Positions 49,487 through 59,400 of a DNA stretch of 64,000 bases are shown one piece after another; position 1 is the first letter of the stretch, and each line of letters begins with the position of its first letter. The DNA is from Ralstonia pickettii (lineage in GTDB: Bacteria > Pseudomonadota > Gammaproteobacteria > Burkholderiales > Burkholderiaceae). The notes below the pieces were generated by a model that had not been told where the DNA came from, made no database searches, and saw only the letters and a program-made list of their open reading frames with translations. A program made the translations under genes and the position numbers. The stretch covers positions 24,958 through 88,957 of the forward strand of contig NZ_JFZG01000038.1 of the NCBI RefSeq assembly GCF_000607165.1, given 5' to 3'.

Positions 49487-50422
49487 TCACCGCATCACTG
49501 ATTTGTGCACGCTGGCCTGCGCGTCCAGGGCTTTCTTCACGCCCTTTGCCAGGTCGACCGCTTTGCCCTTGCCCCAGTAGTGCAGGAACATGTAGCGCGG
49601 CTGCTCGTGCGTCATGTGCTGGTGAATGGCCACGATGTTGATGCCATCGGCCCGCATCGACTTCAGCACGGGCTGCAGCTCGTCTTCGCGCATCGCGAAG
49701 TCACCATCCACCACGGCCTCGTCATCGGTGCCGGCAAACGCGGCCCAGGTGTTCAGCCCCATTTCATTGCCGAAGGACACACCGTGCATGGTGCCCTTGG
49801 CACCGATCACGACCTTGAACATGCCATTGCTGGCTTGCCCCTTCGTCCCAAAAATGGCGTCCAAGGGCGCCGGCGTGATCTTGTTCTCGCTGGCGATCTT
49901 GCCGGGAAACGCCGTCCCGGGAGCTGGGTTCGCCGCACGAATCTCGGCGATTTTGTCGTAGACCTTCTTTACGCCAGCGGCGAGTTCGGCCGGGTCGCCC
50001 ATGCCGCCGATATGCATGAAATACACCCGAGGCCGGTCGAAGAAGAAGTGGTTGTGCAGTGCCGTGACCTCCAGCCCGGCGTCGAGTGCCGCGCTCATGG
50101 CCGGGTTCACCTCATCCTCGAAGAGCACGGTGTCGCCCATCAGCATGGCGTGGCCGTCATGGGCTGGCGTGAACGCCGCCCAGGAGGTCAGTCCCATGAA
50201 GGGCGGCATGGCCACGCCGTCCACTTGGATGGGGACATCGTTGCGCGGCTTCGACACCTTGAAGACGTTCTCCCGCTCGGAGAAGCTGCCCTTCAGGCCG
50301 GTGACCTGTTCGATGCGAGCGGTATCCAGGGCGGCTCGCTGCGCGGGCGACGCCGCGTGGGCGATGGCACAGACGCTGACGGTTGCAGCCAGGGCAAGAG
50401 CAATCGGTGTTCGCAAAGCCAT
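49487..50422 (-). CDS. LppY/LpqO-family (DUF1259) exported protein
   Basis: 311 residues from ATG 50422 (GGAG 8 bp before). The signal peptide ends AHAAS. Two DUF1259 repeats each carry an HNHFFFDRPRVYFMH- or HQHMTHEQPRYMFLH-type motif. The family includes ChrL, a chromate-inducible protein of pMOL28 with no known activity. The paired His clusters could bind metal. Confidence 0.78.
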   Translation of the reverse strand: MALRTPIALALAATVSVCAIAHAASPAQRAALDTARIEQVTGLKGSFSERENVFKVSKPRNDVPIQVDGVAMPPFMGLTSWAAFTPAHDGHAMLMGDTVLFEDEVNPAMSAALDAGLEVTALHNHFFFDRPRVYFMHIGGMGDPAELAAGVKKVYDKIAEIRAANPAPGTAFPGKIASENKITPAPLDAIFGTKGQASNGMFKVVIGAKGTMHGVSFGNEMGLNTWAAFAGTDDEAVVDGDFAMREDELQPVLKSMRADGINIVAIHQHMTHEQPRYMFLHYWGKGKAVDLAKGVKKALDAQASVHKSVMR

Positions 50423-50464
50423 TTCATACTCCAAGGGTTGGGGGGGGACGGGGAAACGCCTCGG

Positions 50465-51733
50465 TCAGTTGAGCGGTTCGACGCGCCGAAATCCGCGCAG
50501 GATGGCGAGGTCGTAGACAATTTTCAGGACGCCGCAGGCCACCAACGGTGCGCCAATCCAGCCGGCGGCGAGCATCGCGCTGGCCAGTGTCGGGCTGATG
50601 GCAGCGGCCAGGCTTCTGGGAACCGAGGTCAGGCTTGCCGCGGCGGTGCGCTCGGGCGGCGTCACCACCGCCATCACGTAGGCCGTTCGGGTCGGCACAT
50701 CCATTTGGGAGAGCGCGCTGCGCACGAGCAGCAGCCCCAGGGTCAAGGCCAGCGACGGCGCGAACGCCGCCGCGATCAGGCAGAGGCTGGACGGGATATG
50801 CGTGAACACCATCGTGTTGAGCAAGCCGATCTTGCGCGCGAGGGGCACGGCGACGAGCTGGGACGCCGTCGTCAGCAGCCCCGCAAAGAAGAAGAACTGG
50901 CCTGCGGCCCCGGGCGAAAGGCCAAAACGCTGCATCAGCCACAGCGATAGCAGTGCGTTGACCACCAGGCCGCCCGCAAACGCATCCACGCTGAAAAGCA
51001 GCGCCAGCCGGATCACGATGCCGCGCGAAGGCCCCAGTGGAGTTGCAGCCCCGCCTGATTGCGGCTGATGCAGAGGCAGACGCGCATAGAGCACCCAGAG
51101 TGCGACACCGATCAATGCGTAGACGAAGAACATCGCTCGCATCGCCGCCAGGAAAGACAGGCCGCTATGCGTAGCGAGCCAGCCAGGCAGGGCTGCGGCC
51201 AAGGCACCGATGGCGGCGGAAAACGCCCCGATCAGGCTGTAGCGGGCGAAGAGCGCGGTACGGGCATCGGGCAAAGCCGATTCCGCCAGACGCGCCTGCT
51301 CCAGCGGGAGGAACACACTGACATCGCCTGAACTGGGGTTGAGCGTGCCGACAAAGGCGATGGCCAGCAGCGGCCAGAGATCGGAGAGCCCGGCAAAGCC
51401 CACGCCGGTCGCCGCCATCAAGGCGGCCGCCAGCATCAGGAGGCGGCGCGGCGCAAAGCGACTGCCGAGCATGCCGACCAGAATCGTTGCCAGCGCCGAG
51501 CCGATCAGCGTGGCGCTGCTAACGAGCCCGACGGCCCACTGGGTGAGCCCGAGCGCCAGCAGGTATGCCGGCAACAGCACGGCGATGTAGCCGTCGCAAA
51601 AACCGCGCAGTGCCCGGCCGACAAGGATGAACCAGGCACCTGCATCAACGCCCGACGGCAGAAGCCAGCGTGTGAGCCGGCCCCGGGTGGCGGCCACGGC
51701 AGATGCCAGGCCGTGATGTACAGCCTCAGTCAT
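50465..51733 (-). CDS. MFS transporter
   Basis: 422 residues from ATG 51733, overlapping the preceding gene by 8 nt. About twelve transmembrane helices; the N-terminal half has FILVGRALRGFCDGYIAVLL and the loop MLGSRFAPRRLLML, the MFS 2-3 loop. The substrate is unknown; position among chr accessory genes suggests chromate-, sulfate- or metal-related export. Confidence 0.8.
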   Translation of the reverse strand: MTEAVHHGLASAVAATRGRLTRWLLPSGVDAGAWFILVGRALRGFCDGYIAVLLPAYLLALGLTQWAVGLVSSATLIGSALATILVGMLGSRFAPRRLLMLAAALMAATGVGFAGLSDLWPLLAIAFVGTLNPSSGDVSVFLPLEQARLAESALPDARTALFARYSLIGAFSAAIGALAAALPGWLATHSGLSFLAAMRAMFFVYALIGVALWVLYARLPLHQPQSGGAATPLGPSRGIVIRLALLFSVDAFAGGLVVNALLSLWLMQRFGLSPGAAGQFFFFAGLLTTASQLVAVPLARKIGLLNTMVFTHIPSSLCLIAAAFAPSLALTLGLLLVRSALSQMDVPTRTAYVMAVVTPPERTAAASLTSVPRSLAAAISPTLASAMLAAGWIGAPLVACGVLKIVYDLAILRGFRRVEPLN

Positions 51734-52031
51734 CGTCTTCGTCGGCGATTTGCTGACCGTCTTGGCCGATGAGCACGGTGGACTTGTCGCTTCCACTGCC
51801 GAGCGTGACCTCGTAGCGGACCCGGCCGTTCTGCGTCTGCTTCTCGATTTCGCCGATCGCCCGCCCGCCCGCCTGCCGATCAATCGTCGCTTTGACTGGC
51901 GCCGGGACTTGCGCAATACCGACGACCTCGCTGCTGCGCTCGCCAAACGGGTTCTTCTTGCAGCCGGCGATCGCGAAGGCTAATGAACAGGCGAGAACGA
52001 TTGCAGCGAGCTGCTGGGCGTCATTCGACAT
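51726..52031 (-). CDS. Small lipoprotein, PepSY-like, 101 aa
   Basis: ATG 52031 with GGAG before it. The lipobox FAIAGC is followed by KKNPFGERSSEVVGIAQVPA and the pattern PVKATIDRQAGGRAIGEIEK then RVRYEVTLGSGSDKSTVLIG, which resembles PepSY-type beta-sheet modules. Expected in the periplasm; function unknown. Confidence 0.7.
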   Translation of the reverse strand: MSNDAQQLAAIVLACSLAFAIAGCKKNPFGERSSEVVGIAQVPAPVKATIDRQAGGRAIGEIEKQTQNGRVRYEVTLGSGSDKSTVLIGQDGQQIADEDDD

Positions 52032-52047
52032 GGTGGGCTCCGATACG

Positions 52048-52452
52048 TCATCTGTTGACCAAATCCCCCTGCGCAAAGCCGTTTCCATTGCGCCGATATT
52101 CGATTGCGTGGCCATGGCGCCAGACTTCGAAGCAATCCTCGGCCTGGGGCTTGCCCTTGCCGTTGGAATCGGCAATGCACAACTCGCCGCCCCGCACGCG
52201 CCAGCGGCCGCCTAGGACCTGTCCGTGCATGACGGATTCGACCGTGCCGTCGGGCTTGAACTTGTCCGACCAGTGGGTGCCATCAGTGATGGTCTTGCCA
52301 ACGATCGCCTTCTTGAGTTCAGCACCGCTCAGGTGCTTGAAACCTTCATCGGCCAGCACCGAAGTGGTGGTACATAGCATCGCGATTCCAGCCCAGACAA
52401 TTGCGCATGGCAACCGGCCTTTGGTCCCGCCCACTTCCGACTTGAAATTCAC
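52048..52452 (-). CDS. Small exported protein, 134 aa
   Basis: A signal-like N-terminus (CAIVWAGIAMLCTTTSVLAD) precedes a domain with FKHLSGAELKKAIVGKTITD, GGRWRVRGGELCI and CFEVWRHGHAIEY. Two Cys may form a disulfide. The SGAELKKAIVGKT...GRWxVxGxxLC pattern recurs in small periplasmic proteins of unknown role. Confidence 0.65.
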   Translation of the reverse strand: MNFKSEVGGTKGRLPCAIVWAGIAMLCTTTSVLADEGFKHLSGAELKKAIVGKTITDGTHWSDKFKPDGTVESVMHGQVLGGRWRVRGGELCIADSNGKGKPQAEDCFEVWRHGHAIEYRRNGNGFAQGDLVNR

Positions 52453-52470
52453 TTCTTTCTCCTCTCTGTA

Positions 52471-53085
52471 TTACTTCGCGGTGGTGCCGTACGAGAACGC
52501 GTCGAACAGGGTCACGCTGTCGGCCTTGGTCCAGACCCCAACCGCGCCGGTACCGCGGATGTGATCGTCCGTCACGTCGATGTAGCGCTTGCCATCCAGC
52601 GATACCTGAATGCGATCGCCCGCGAATTCCACCCGCAACGTATGCCAGGCCTGCGCGGCAACCGGCGCATCCTGGTAGCGAAGCGTGTGCCGGTGACCAC
52701 CCGTCGTGTAGTACAGCGAGACGTTGTTCTCCAGCGCGTTCGCGCGCGCGACGTAGTAATCGTTGCCGTCCTTCCAGCGCCAGACGACGCCCCCGGCCTG
52801 ATCTTCATGACCAGCGACAGGCTTGAACTTCACCTCGACGAACCCGTCGGCGACGGCGGTACCCTGTTTCACGCACCACGGGAAATCGCCGGAGCCAGAC
52901 TGCTTGAGCACGTTGGTGCCGGCAGCGTCCGCCTCAACGGTCCATCTGGGCGTGCCGTGGCCGGTGACGCCAGCCACCCATCCCGCAGGCAATGCGCCAG
53001 GCTTGTCCTGGGTGAACAGGATCGTTTCTCCTGTCGCCGGCATGGCCAACAACAGCAGCCAAGGCATCAGCAGGGTCCGCTTCAT
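52471..53085 (-). CDS. Exported LamG/DUF1080-like protein, 204 aa
   Basis: ATG 53085 preceded by AAGGAGACGAGCG. The signal peptide MKRTLLMPWLLLLAMPATGE precedes a concanavalin-like jelly roll (AGGVVWRWKDGNDYYVARAN, VEFAGDRIQVSLDGKRYIDV). DUF1080/LamG proteins bind sugars or peptidoglycan; the exact target is unknown. Likely a chromate-cluster accessory gene. Confidence 0.7.
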   Translation of the reverse strand: MKRTLLMPWLLLLAMPATGETILFTQDKPGALPAGWVAGVTGHGTPRWTVEADAAGTNVLKQSGSGDFPWCVKQGTAVADGFVEVKFKPVAGHEDQAGGVVWRWKDGNDYYVARANALENNVSLYYTTGGHRHTLRYQDAPVAAQAWHTLRVEFAGDRIQVSLDGKRYIDVTDDHIRGTGAVGVWTKADSVTLFDAFSYGTTAK

Positions 53086-53105
53086 CGCTCGTCTCCTTGG
53101 CCGGT

Positions 53106-53567
53106 TCAGGCCGGCATCTTGGGAGGCCACTTGTGCGTCTCGGCCTGGCAGCGTTGGCACCACGCATAGAGGGCGTCGTACATCACCAGCCCGTGCTCCA
53201 GCATCTCGTGGTCGTCGGCATACACCTGCGAGAGTCCGAGCGAGATGGCATACAGCCCGCTGGACTGCGGCGTCAGGTCCAGCCGCGACGTATCCGCGCC
53301 GCGCACGATGCGGGCCAACTGCTGCAGCGCGGCGTCCTGGCCGAGGCGGTACTTGTTGAGGAAGGCGTCGAAGCTGCACAGCTCGCCGACATGCGTAAGC
53401 TCCACACCAGGGATGTCGTACGGAATCGCACCACGTTCGTTGGCGATGCGCACCACATCGCCCGACGGTACATAGAGGAACTCCGGCGTCTCATCGATGA
53501 AGCGGGCGATCAGCCAGGGACAGGCAATGCGATCGATCTTGGGGCGCTCGCGCGTAATCCACTGCAT
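53106..53567 (-). CDS. Stand-alone ChrB C-terminal (Chrome_Resist) domain protein
   Basis: 153 residues; ATG 53567 has GGAGG before it. DRIACPWLIARFIDETPEFL and VELTHVGELCSFDAFLNKYR match the second half of ChrB (DRVASAWLIQRFIDPHARFL, FTHVGDRVSFEVLLASFGLD). A Trp/Cys tail (YAWCQRCQAETHKWPP) with CxxC is not in ChrB. It sits where chrE lies in pMOL28 but is not a rhodanese. It probably aids chromate reduction or sensing. Confidence 0.78.
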   Translation of the reverse strand: MQWITRERPKIDRIACPWLIARFIDETPEFLYVPSGDVVRIANERGAIPYDIPGVELTHVGELCSFDAFLNKYRLGQDAALQQLARIVRGADTSRLDLTPQSSGLYAISLGLSQVYADDHEMLEHGLVMYDALYAWCQRCQAETHKWPPKMPA

Positions 53568-53602
53568 GACAACCTCCGCTGCGATTAGTTGATGGAAAGG
53601 CA

Positions 53603-54193
53603 CTACCGCTGCACGGTGGCCAGACGCTCGGCGACGCGCGCCCAGTGCACGTTCTGCATGAACGCGTCGACATAGGCCGCGGCCTTGGCGCCGTAGTCCA
53701 TGTGGTACGCGTGCTCGTACATGTCGAGCGCCAGGATTGGCGTGCCGCCGGCCAGCGTATGGGTGTGGTCCGCTGCCCACTGGTTGACGAGCCGCCCATC
53801 ACGCGGCGAGTAGGTCAGCAACACCCAGCCGGAGCCGCCGCCAAGCGCCTTGCCCATCGCTGTGAATTCGGCCTGCCAGCGCTCGACCGAGCCGAAATCG
53901 CGTTCGATGGCAACCTTCAGGTTGCCCCCCAACGGCCCGCCATCCCCAAGGCTGTCGAAGTACACCTCGTGCAGGATCATGGAGTTCGTGGCGATCAGCT
54001 CTTCACGCTTGAGGCCGTTGAGCACGAACCCCGCAGCCGTGGTCACATCGAGCGCCGCAAACGCCGCCGCGATGGCATTCAGGCGCTTCACGGCGCCGCC
54101 GTAGTTGTTCTCGTAGTGGCTGGCGATCAGCTTCTCCGACAAGCCGGACAGCTTGGTCGGATCGCATGCCAGCGGCTTCATTTGGGTAGTCAT
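53603..54193 (-). CDS. chrC: Iron superoxide dismutase (ChrC)
   Basis: 196 residues with SOD metal ligands: LIASHYENNYGG, SMILHEVYFDSLGDGG and ALDMYEHAYHMDYG (Asp and His), and GGSGWVLL. In C. metallidurans chrC lies directly after chrA and detoxifies superoxide made during chromate reduction. Same position here, 16 bp after chrA. Confidence 0.85.
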   Translation of the reverse strand: MTTQMKPLACDPTKLSGLSEKLIASHYENNYGGAVKRLNAIAAAFAALDVTTAAGFVLNGLKREELIATNSMILHEVYFDSLGDGGPLGGNLKVAIERDFGSVERWQAEFTAMGKALGGGSGWVLLTYSPRDGRLVNQWAADHTHTLAGGTPILALDMYEHAYHMDYGAKAAAYVDAFMQNVHWARVAERLATVQR

Positions 54194-54209
54194 GGTCGTC
54201 TCGCCCGAT

Positions 54210-55418
54210 TCAGTGGTGGAGCAGTGGATACACCGCCAGGCCGATCAACGCGGCGCCGGCCACGATCACCGGCTCCGTCAGCTTCTTGAACTTGAGCAGC
54301 AGCGCGACCGTCACCAGCGCCAGCAACACCGTCGGCACATCGACGATGGAGCGCTTGGCCAGCACGATCACCGCGCCGGTAATGGCACCCACGGCGGCGG
54401 CTGTGACACCGTCGACAAACGCCAGGATGGCGGGCAGCTTGCCGTACTTCTTGAAGTACGGCGCCGGCAGGATGGTGAACAGGTAGCACGGCAAGAACGT
54501 GCCAGCCGCTGCTACGCAAGCGCCGGGCAGGCCCGCGATCAGGTAGCCGATGAAGCCCACCGTGATGACCACCGGCCCCGGCGTGATCATTGCCACGGCC
54601 ACCGCATCGACGAACTGTTTATCGTTGAGCCAGTGGTGTTCGGTGACCACGCCGCCATAGAGGAATGGCACGATGGCCAGGCCCGAGCCAAACACGAAGG
54701 CGCCCGCTTTGGCAAAGAACACGCCGATCTGCGACAGCAGCGGCCAGTCGATTGAGCTGAAGATGCCGCTGGCCGCCGGCAGCGGTGTCGCGGCCAGCGC
54801 ATTCACCTTGCCCTGACGTACCCACTTGGGCGGTGCGCGCCAGAACCAGACGAGCACACCGCCGGCCAGGAACAGCCAGGCCACTTCCGATTCCGTGATG
54901 ACGGTGACGGCCGCCAGCACCAGGTAGACCGCCCACAGCAGCTTGTCCTTGCCAACGCTCTTGGTCGTCAGCTTGTAAGCGCTGATGGCGATGATGCCGA
55001 TCACGGCCGCACCGACCCCGTAGAACACCGACTGCATCCAGGTCAGGCCGCCGAAGCGCACATAAGCCCACCCCAGCGCCACCACCATCAGGAACGACGG
55101 CAGCACGAAGGCGATGCCGATCAGCGTTGCCCCGAGGATGCGGTAATGCACATAGCCGAGGTAAATCGCCAATTGCGCGGCCAATGGGCCGGGTGCCAAC
55201 TGTGCAAGCGCGAGGCCTTCCTTGTAGTCAGCCTCGGTGATCCATTGCTTCGCGTCCACCAAGTCGCGGCGCATATAGCCGGCCAGCGCCACGGGGCCGC
55301 CGAAGCCCAGGGTGCCGAGCCGCACAAAATACAGCACCAGTTGCCAGAGCGTGTAGGACGGGCGTTCGTGGTGAGGCTGCGGTGGCGTGGGCGCGGTGGA
55401 TGGGGTCGTGTTCATCAT
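54210..55418 (-). CDS. chrA: ChrA chromate efflux transporter
   Basis: 402 residues, ten or more hydrophobic helices in two homologous halves. Conserved motifs FFRLGTLGFGGPVALAGYM-like (VRLGTLGFGGPVALAGYMRR) and the duplicated AFVFGSGLAIVPFLYGGV with APGP (LAQLAPGPLAAQLA) and TPGP (MITPGPVVITVGF). Exports chromate using the membrane potential. Starts 15 bp after chrB. Confidence 0.93.
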   Translation of the reverse strand: MMNTTPSTAPTPPQPHHERPSYTLWQLVLYFVRLGTLGFGGPVALAGYMRRDLVDAKQWITEADYKEGLALAQLAPGPLAAQLAIYLGYVHYRILGATLIGIAFVLPSFLMVVALGWAYVRFGGLTWMQSVFYGVGAAVIGIIAISAYKLTTKSVGKDKLLWAVYLVLAAVTVITESEVAWLFLAGGVLVWFWRAPPKWVRQGKVNALAATPLPAASGIFSSIDWPLLSQIGVFFAKAGAFVFGSGLAIVPFLYGGVVTEHHWLNDKQFVDAVAVAMITPGPVVITVGFIGYLIAGLPGACVAAAGTFLPCYLFTILPAPYFKKYGKLPAILAFVDGVTAAAVGAITGAVIVLAKRSIVDVPTVLLALVTVALLLKFKKLTEPVIVAGAALIGLAVYPLLHH

Positions 55419-55433
55419 GGTTGTGCAGTGAAG

Positions 55434-56399
55434 TCAGCTTGGTTTGCGGCTGCCGGAGAAGTGGGCATAGAGGGAATCGAGCACACTGCCGATCTCTGTC
55501 AGCAGCGCGTCGTCATCGGCCAGTCGTTTGCGAGCGCCGGCCAGGATGGCTTCGAAGCCGCCAGCTTCCGGCACGGTGGTGCCGCCCACGTCCAGCGCGT
55601 GCACGACCGCGCCGAGCCGGGCGAGCCCGTGATTGCCGTCCAGGCCGAAGCTGGCGAGCAGCACCTCGAACGACACCCGGTCGCCGACGTGCGTGAAGGT
55701 CGCACCGTCAAAGTCGAAGCCCAGCGCATCTGCCGGGCAATCGGCGGGGCTCTCCAGCCAGAGAAAGCGCGCGTGCGGATCGATGAAGCGCTGGATCAGC
55801 CAGGCGCTGGCAACGCGATCGACCCACAGATGCTGGCGTGTGGCCCACATACGGCCCTGATACTGCGCAGGGTCGCGGCGCGGGATGCTGCCGGCGGCCG
55901 CATGCGGCTCACCCGGCGATTGAACGGCAGTGACGGCGCCCGCAAAGTCCCGCCACTGCGCCTGCGCACGGATCGACGCCTCGTTGGGGAAGAAGTCGAT
56001 CTTGCGGATGGCCTCATAGGTGCGGGCGTGCCGACGGTGCAGGCGGTTGAGTTCCGCCGCGGCCAGGCCGGGGAGCGTCTTGCGGGCATCCGACAGCTCG
56101 GCCAACCAGTCCGTGTAATCAGGGGTGCGGTCGAATAGGGCCTGATAGATCGCCGCCTCATCCGGCCCTGGGGCCTGGACGTGCAGCAGCCAGGCTTGGC
56201 CGTTTTCCCGTACGACTTCGTCGGCCAACTCGCGCAACTGGGGGGCTTGTTCCGCGTGGGCAGGCAATAAGTAGGCGCCGTCGCGCAGGGCGGCACAGCC
56301 CAGCGCCTTGAGCGCGCGCCAGACGCGCATGCGCGCGGTTGCGCTCGCGGTTGGCAGGCTGACGATCAGCAGGAGCCAGGAATCGAGAGGGGCAGTCAT
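55434..56399 (-). CDS. chrB: ChrB chromate-sensing regulator
   Basis: 321 residues. N-terminal winged-helix-like part (DSWLLLIVSLPTASATARMR and VWRALKALGCAALRDGAYLL) and a C-terminal Chrome_Resist domain from about 185 (DRVASAWLIQRFIDPHARFL). ChrB controls chrA expression in chromate. First gene of the long - strand operon running to 45969. An inverted repeat upstream at 56435 is a likely operator. Confidence 0.9.
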   Translation of the reverse strand: MTAPLDSWLLLIVSLPTASATARMRVWRALKALGCAALRDGAYLLPAHAEQAPQLRELADEVVRENGQAWLLHVQAPGPDEAAIYQALFDRTPDYTDWLAELSDARKTLPGLAAAELNRLHRRHARTYEAIRKIDFFPNEASIRAQAQWRDFAGAVTAVQSPGEPHAAAGSIPRRDPAQYQGRMWATRQHLWVDRVASAWLIQRFIDPHARFLWLESPADCPADALGFDFDGATFTHVGDRVSFEVLLASFGLDGNHGLARLGAVVHALDVGGTTVPEAGGFEAILAGARKRLADDDALLTEIGSVLDSLYAHFSGSRKPS

Positions 56400-56434
56400 G
56401 ACGGCAGCTTAGATTGCCGTATGCGACGCTGCAA

Positions 56435-56456
56435 TGATGTAGAGATCGCTACATCA
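56435..56456 (-). promoter_or_regulatory. Inverted repeat in the chrB promoter
   Basis: TGATGTAG-AGATCG-CTACATCA, an 8-bp perfect inverted repeat 36 bp before chrB, in the only 73-bp gap between the cnr and chr operons. Likely bound by ChrB or another chr regulator. Confidence 0.65.
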
Positions 56457-56472
56457 ATACGGCTGCCCCCCG

Positions 56473-59400
56473 TTATGGCTGCGCTTCGAGTACCCCCTGG
56501 TCACCCGACTCGCGGCGGGCCTGCCGCCGCAACACCAGCCCGCAGAGCGCGGGTAGCACGAACAGTGTCAGGACGGTGGCGGTGACCAGGCCGCCGATCA
56601 CCACCGTCGCCAGCGGCTTCTGCACCTCGGCGCCGGTACCCGTCGCAATCGCCATCGGCACGAAGCCGAGCGAGGCAACCAGCGCCGTCATCAGCACAGG
56701 CCGCACCCGTTCCATGGCCCCTTCGACGACTGCCGCATCGGGCGCCATGCCATCTTTCAGGCGCTTGCGGATGGCCGAGATGAGCACGAGCCCGTTGAGC
56801 ACCGCCACCCCCGACACGGCAATGAACCCGACGGCAGCGGAGATCGAGAACGGCATGCCGCGCAGCAGCAGCGCAAACACGCCGCCGGCGAGCGCGAGCG
56901 GCACGGCGGTCAATACCGTCGCCGTCAGCATGGCGCTGCCGATCGCCAGATAGAGCGTGGCCGCGATCAGGATGAAGCACGCCGGCACGATGATCGCCAG
57001 GCGCTTCGTCGCCGCCTGGAGATTCTGGAACTGCCCGCCCCATTCGATCCACGAGCCGGTCGGCAGCTTGACCTCGTTGGCGATGCGCTTGGCAGCATCG
57101 TCGACGAAGCTGCCCAGGTCGCGCTCGCCCACGTTGGCCTCCACGTAGATGCGCCGCTTGCCGTTGTCGCGGCTCACTTCGTTCAGACCTTGGGTGAAGC
57201 GGAATTGCACCAACTGACGCAGCGGTACCGATGCGCGTGGTTGGCCATCAGCCTGTGGCAGCATGACCGGCAGCGCGCCAAGCACATCGAGGTTGTCGCG
57301 TTGCTCGCGGGCCAAGCGGACCACGATATCGAAGCGCCGGTCGCCATCGAACACCTGACCGGCCGCCTTGCCGGCCAGTGCGGTCGACAGCGTGTCGGCC
57401 ACTTCCTTGACGGTCAGGCCGTAGCGGGCAATCGCGGCCCGGTCGAACACGATGTCGAAGGTCGGGAAGCCGCCGGTAAGCGGCACACGTACGTCGGCCG
57501 CACCCGGCGTCTTGCGCAGCACCGCCGCAACGCGCTGGGCCGTGGCCGCGAGCTCATCCAGATCCTCACCGTAGATCTTCACAGCCACGTCGCTGCGCAC
57601 GCCACCGATCAGCTCGTTGAAGCGCATCTCGATCGGCTGTGTCACGTCGTAGTTGTTGCCGACCATCGCGGCGGTCTTCTGGCGGATGCGCTCGATCACC
57701 TGTTCCTTGGTGGTCACCCCCGCCGGCCATTCGTCCTTAGGCTTCAGGATGATGTAGTTGTCGGACGCGTTGGGCGGCATCGGGTCTGCCGCCAGGCTGG
57801 CGGTACCGGCCTTCGAGTAGACCGTCTTCACTTCCGGCAGCGTCATCACCGCCCGCTCCAGCGGCAAGTCGATGGCCACCGACTGGTCGATCGACGTCGA
57901 CGGAATGCGCACGGACGAGAGGTTCAGGTTCTGTTCGTCCAACGTCGGCATGAACTCGCGGCCGACGAAGGCAAAGGCCACGGCGGCCAGCGCGAGCGTA
58001 AGCGCACCCGCCCCAAGAAAAGGCAGCGGACGCCTTACCGCTGCTTGCAGCCACGGGCGATACCGCTGCTTGGTGGCCGCGATCACCCGCACTTCCTTCT
58101 CTGCGACCTGTTTGCGCATCAGCACCGCGATCATGGCCGGCACGAAGGTCAGCGACAGCACGAAGGCTGACGCCAGCGCCAGCATCAGTGTGATGACCAT
58201 CGGCGAGAACATCTTGCCCTCGACGCCCTGGAAGGTCAGGCACGGCAGGAAAACCAGGAAGATGACGAGCTGGCCATAGACCGTGGGGCGGACCATCTCG
58301 CGCGACGACAGCACCACTTCGTCCAGCCGTTCGCGCAGCGTCAGCAGGCGGCCCTCCCGGTGCTGGCGTTCGGCCAGCCGGCGCAGTGTGTTCTCGACGA
58401 TGATGACGGCACCGTCGATGATGAGGCCAAAGTCCAGTGCGCCCAGGCTCATCAGGTTGCCGGAAATGCCCAGCGCGTTCATACCGATTGCGCTGATCAG
58501 CAGCGACAGCGGAATGACCAGCGCCGCGATGGTCGCCGCCCGCACGTTGCCCAGCAGCAGGAACAGGATCACCACCACCAGCAACGCGCCTTCGGTCAGA
58601 TTTTTCGCCACGGTTTCGATGGTGGCCACAACCAGTTGCGAGCGGTCCAGCGTCGGCACGATCACCACGCCCGGCGGCATCGTCTTTTCGATCTGCTTGA
58701 GCTTGTCGCCCACCGCTTGCGCCACCGTGCGGCTGTTGGCGCCCACCAGCATCAACGCACTGCCGACCACAGTTTCATAGCCGTTGCGGCTGGCTGCCCC
58801 GGAGCGCAGTTCGCCCCCGACCTTGACGACAGCAACCTGGCCGACCGTGATCGGCACGTTCTGCCGTTGCGCAATGACCGCGCGTGAAATCTCGTCCACC
58901 GAGCGGATGCGGGCGTCCGCGCGCACGAGATACGACTCGCCCGAGCGCCGGATGTAGTTGGCGCCGACCGAGAGGTTGGCGTCTTCCAGCCCCCGCGCCA
59001 GTTCAGCATACGAGATGCCGTAGGCCGCCAGCTTGGCCGCGTCGGGCTCGACCACATACTGCTTGACGTAGCCGCCCAGGGAATCCACGTCGGCCACACC
59101 GGGCGTGGTGCGCAGTTGCGGCCGGACGATCCAGTCCTGCACCGTGCGCAGATAGGCGAGCTTGGAGACCTGATCGGTCAGCCGTTCTCCCCGGTCCGTC
59201 AGAAAGCTGCCGTCGCTCTGCCAGCCGGGCAGCCCATCCTTGATCGTTGCGCCTTTGCCATCAGGGTGGGCATATTCCACGCTGTAGTGGAACACCTCAC
59301 CCAGGCCGGTCGATACCGGTCCCATTTGCGGCTCGGCCCCTTCGGGCAGGCTCGGGCGCGCCTGCGCCAGCCGCTCCGACACCTGCTGGCGCATGAAGTA

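Noticed and set aside
49505..50950. 481-residue + strand frame
   Set aside because: Antisense to the LppY-like and MFS genes; His/Arg/Gly-rich.
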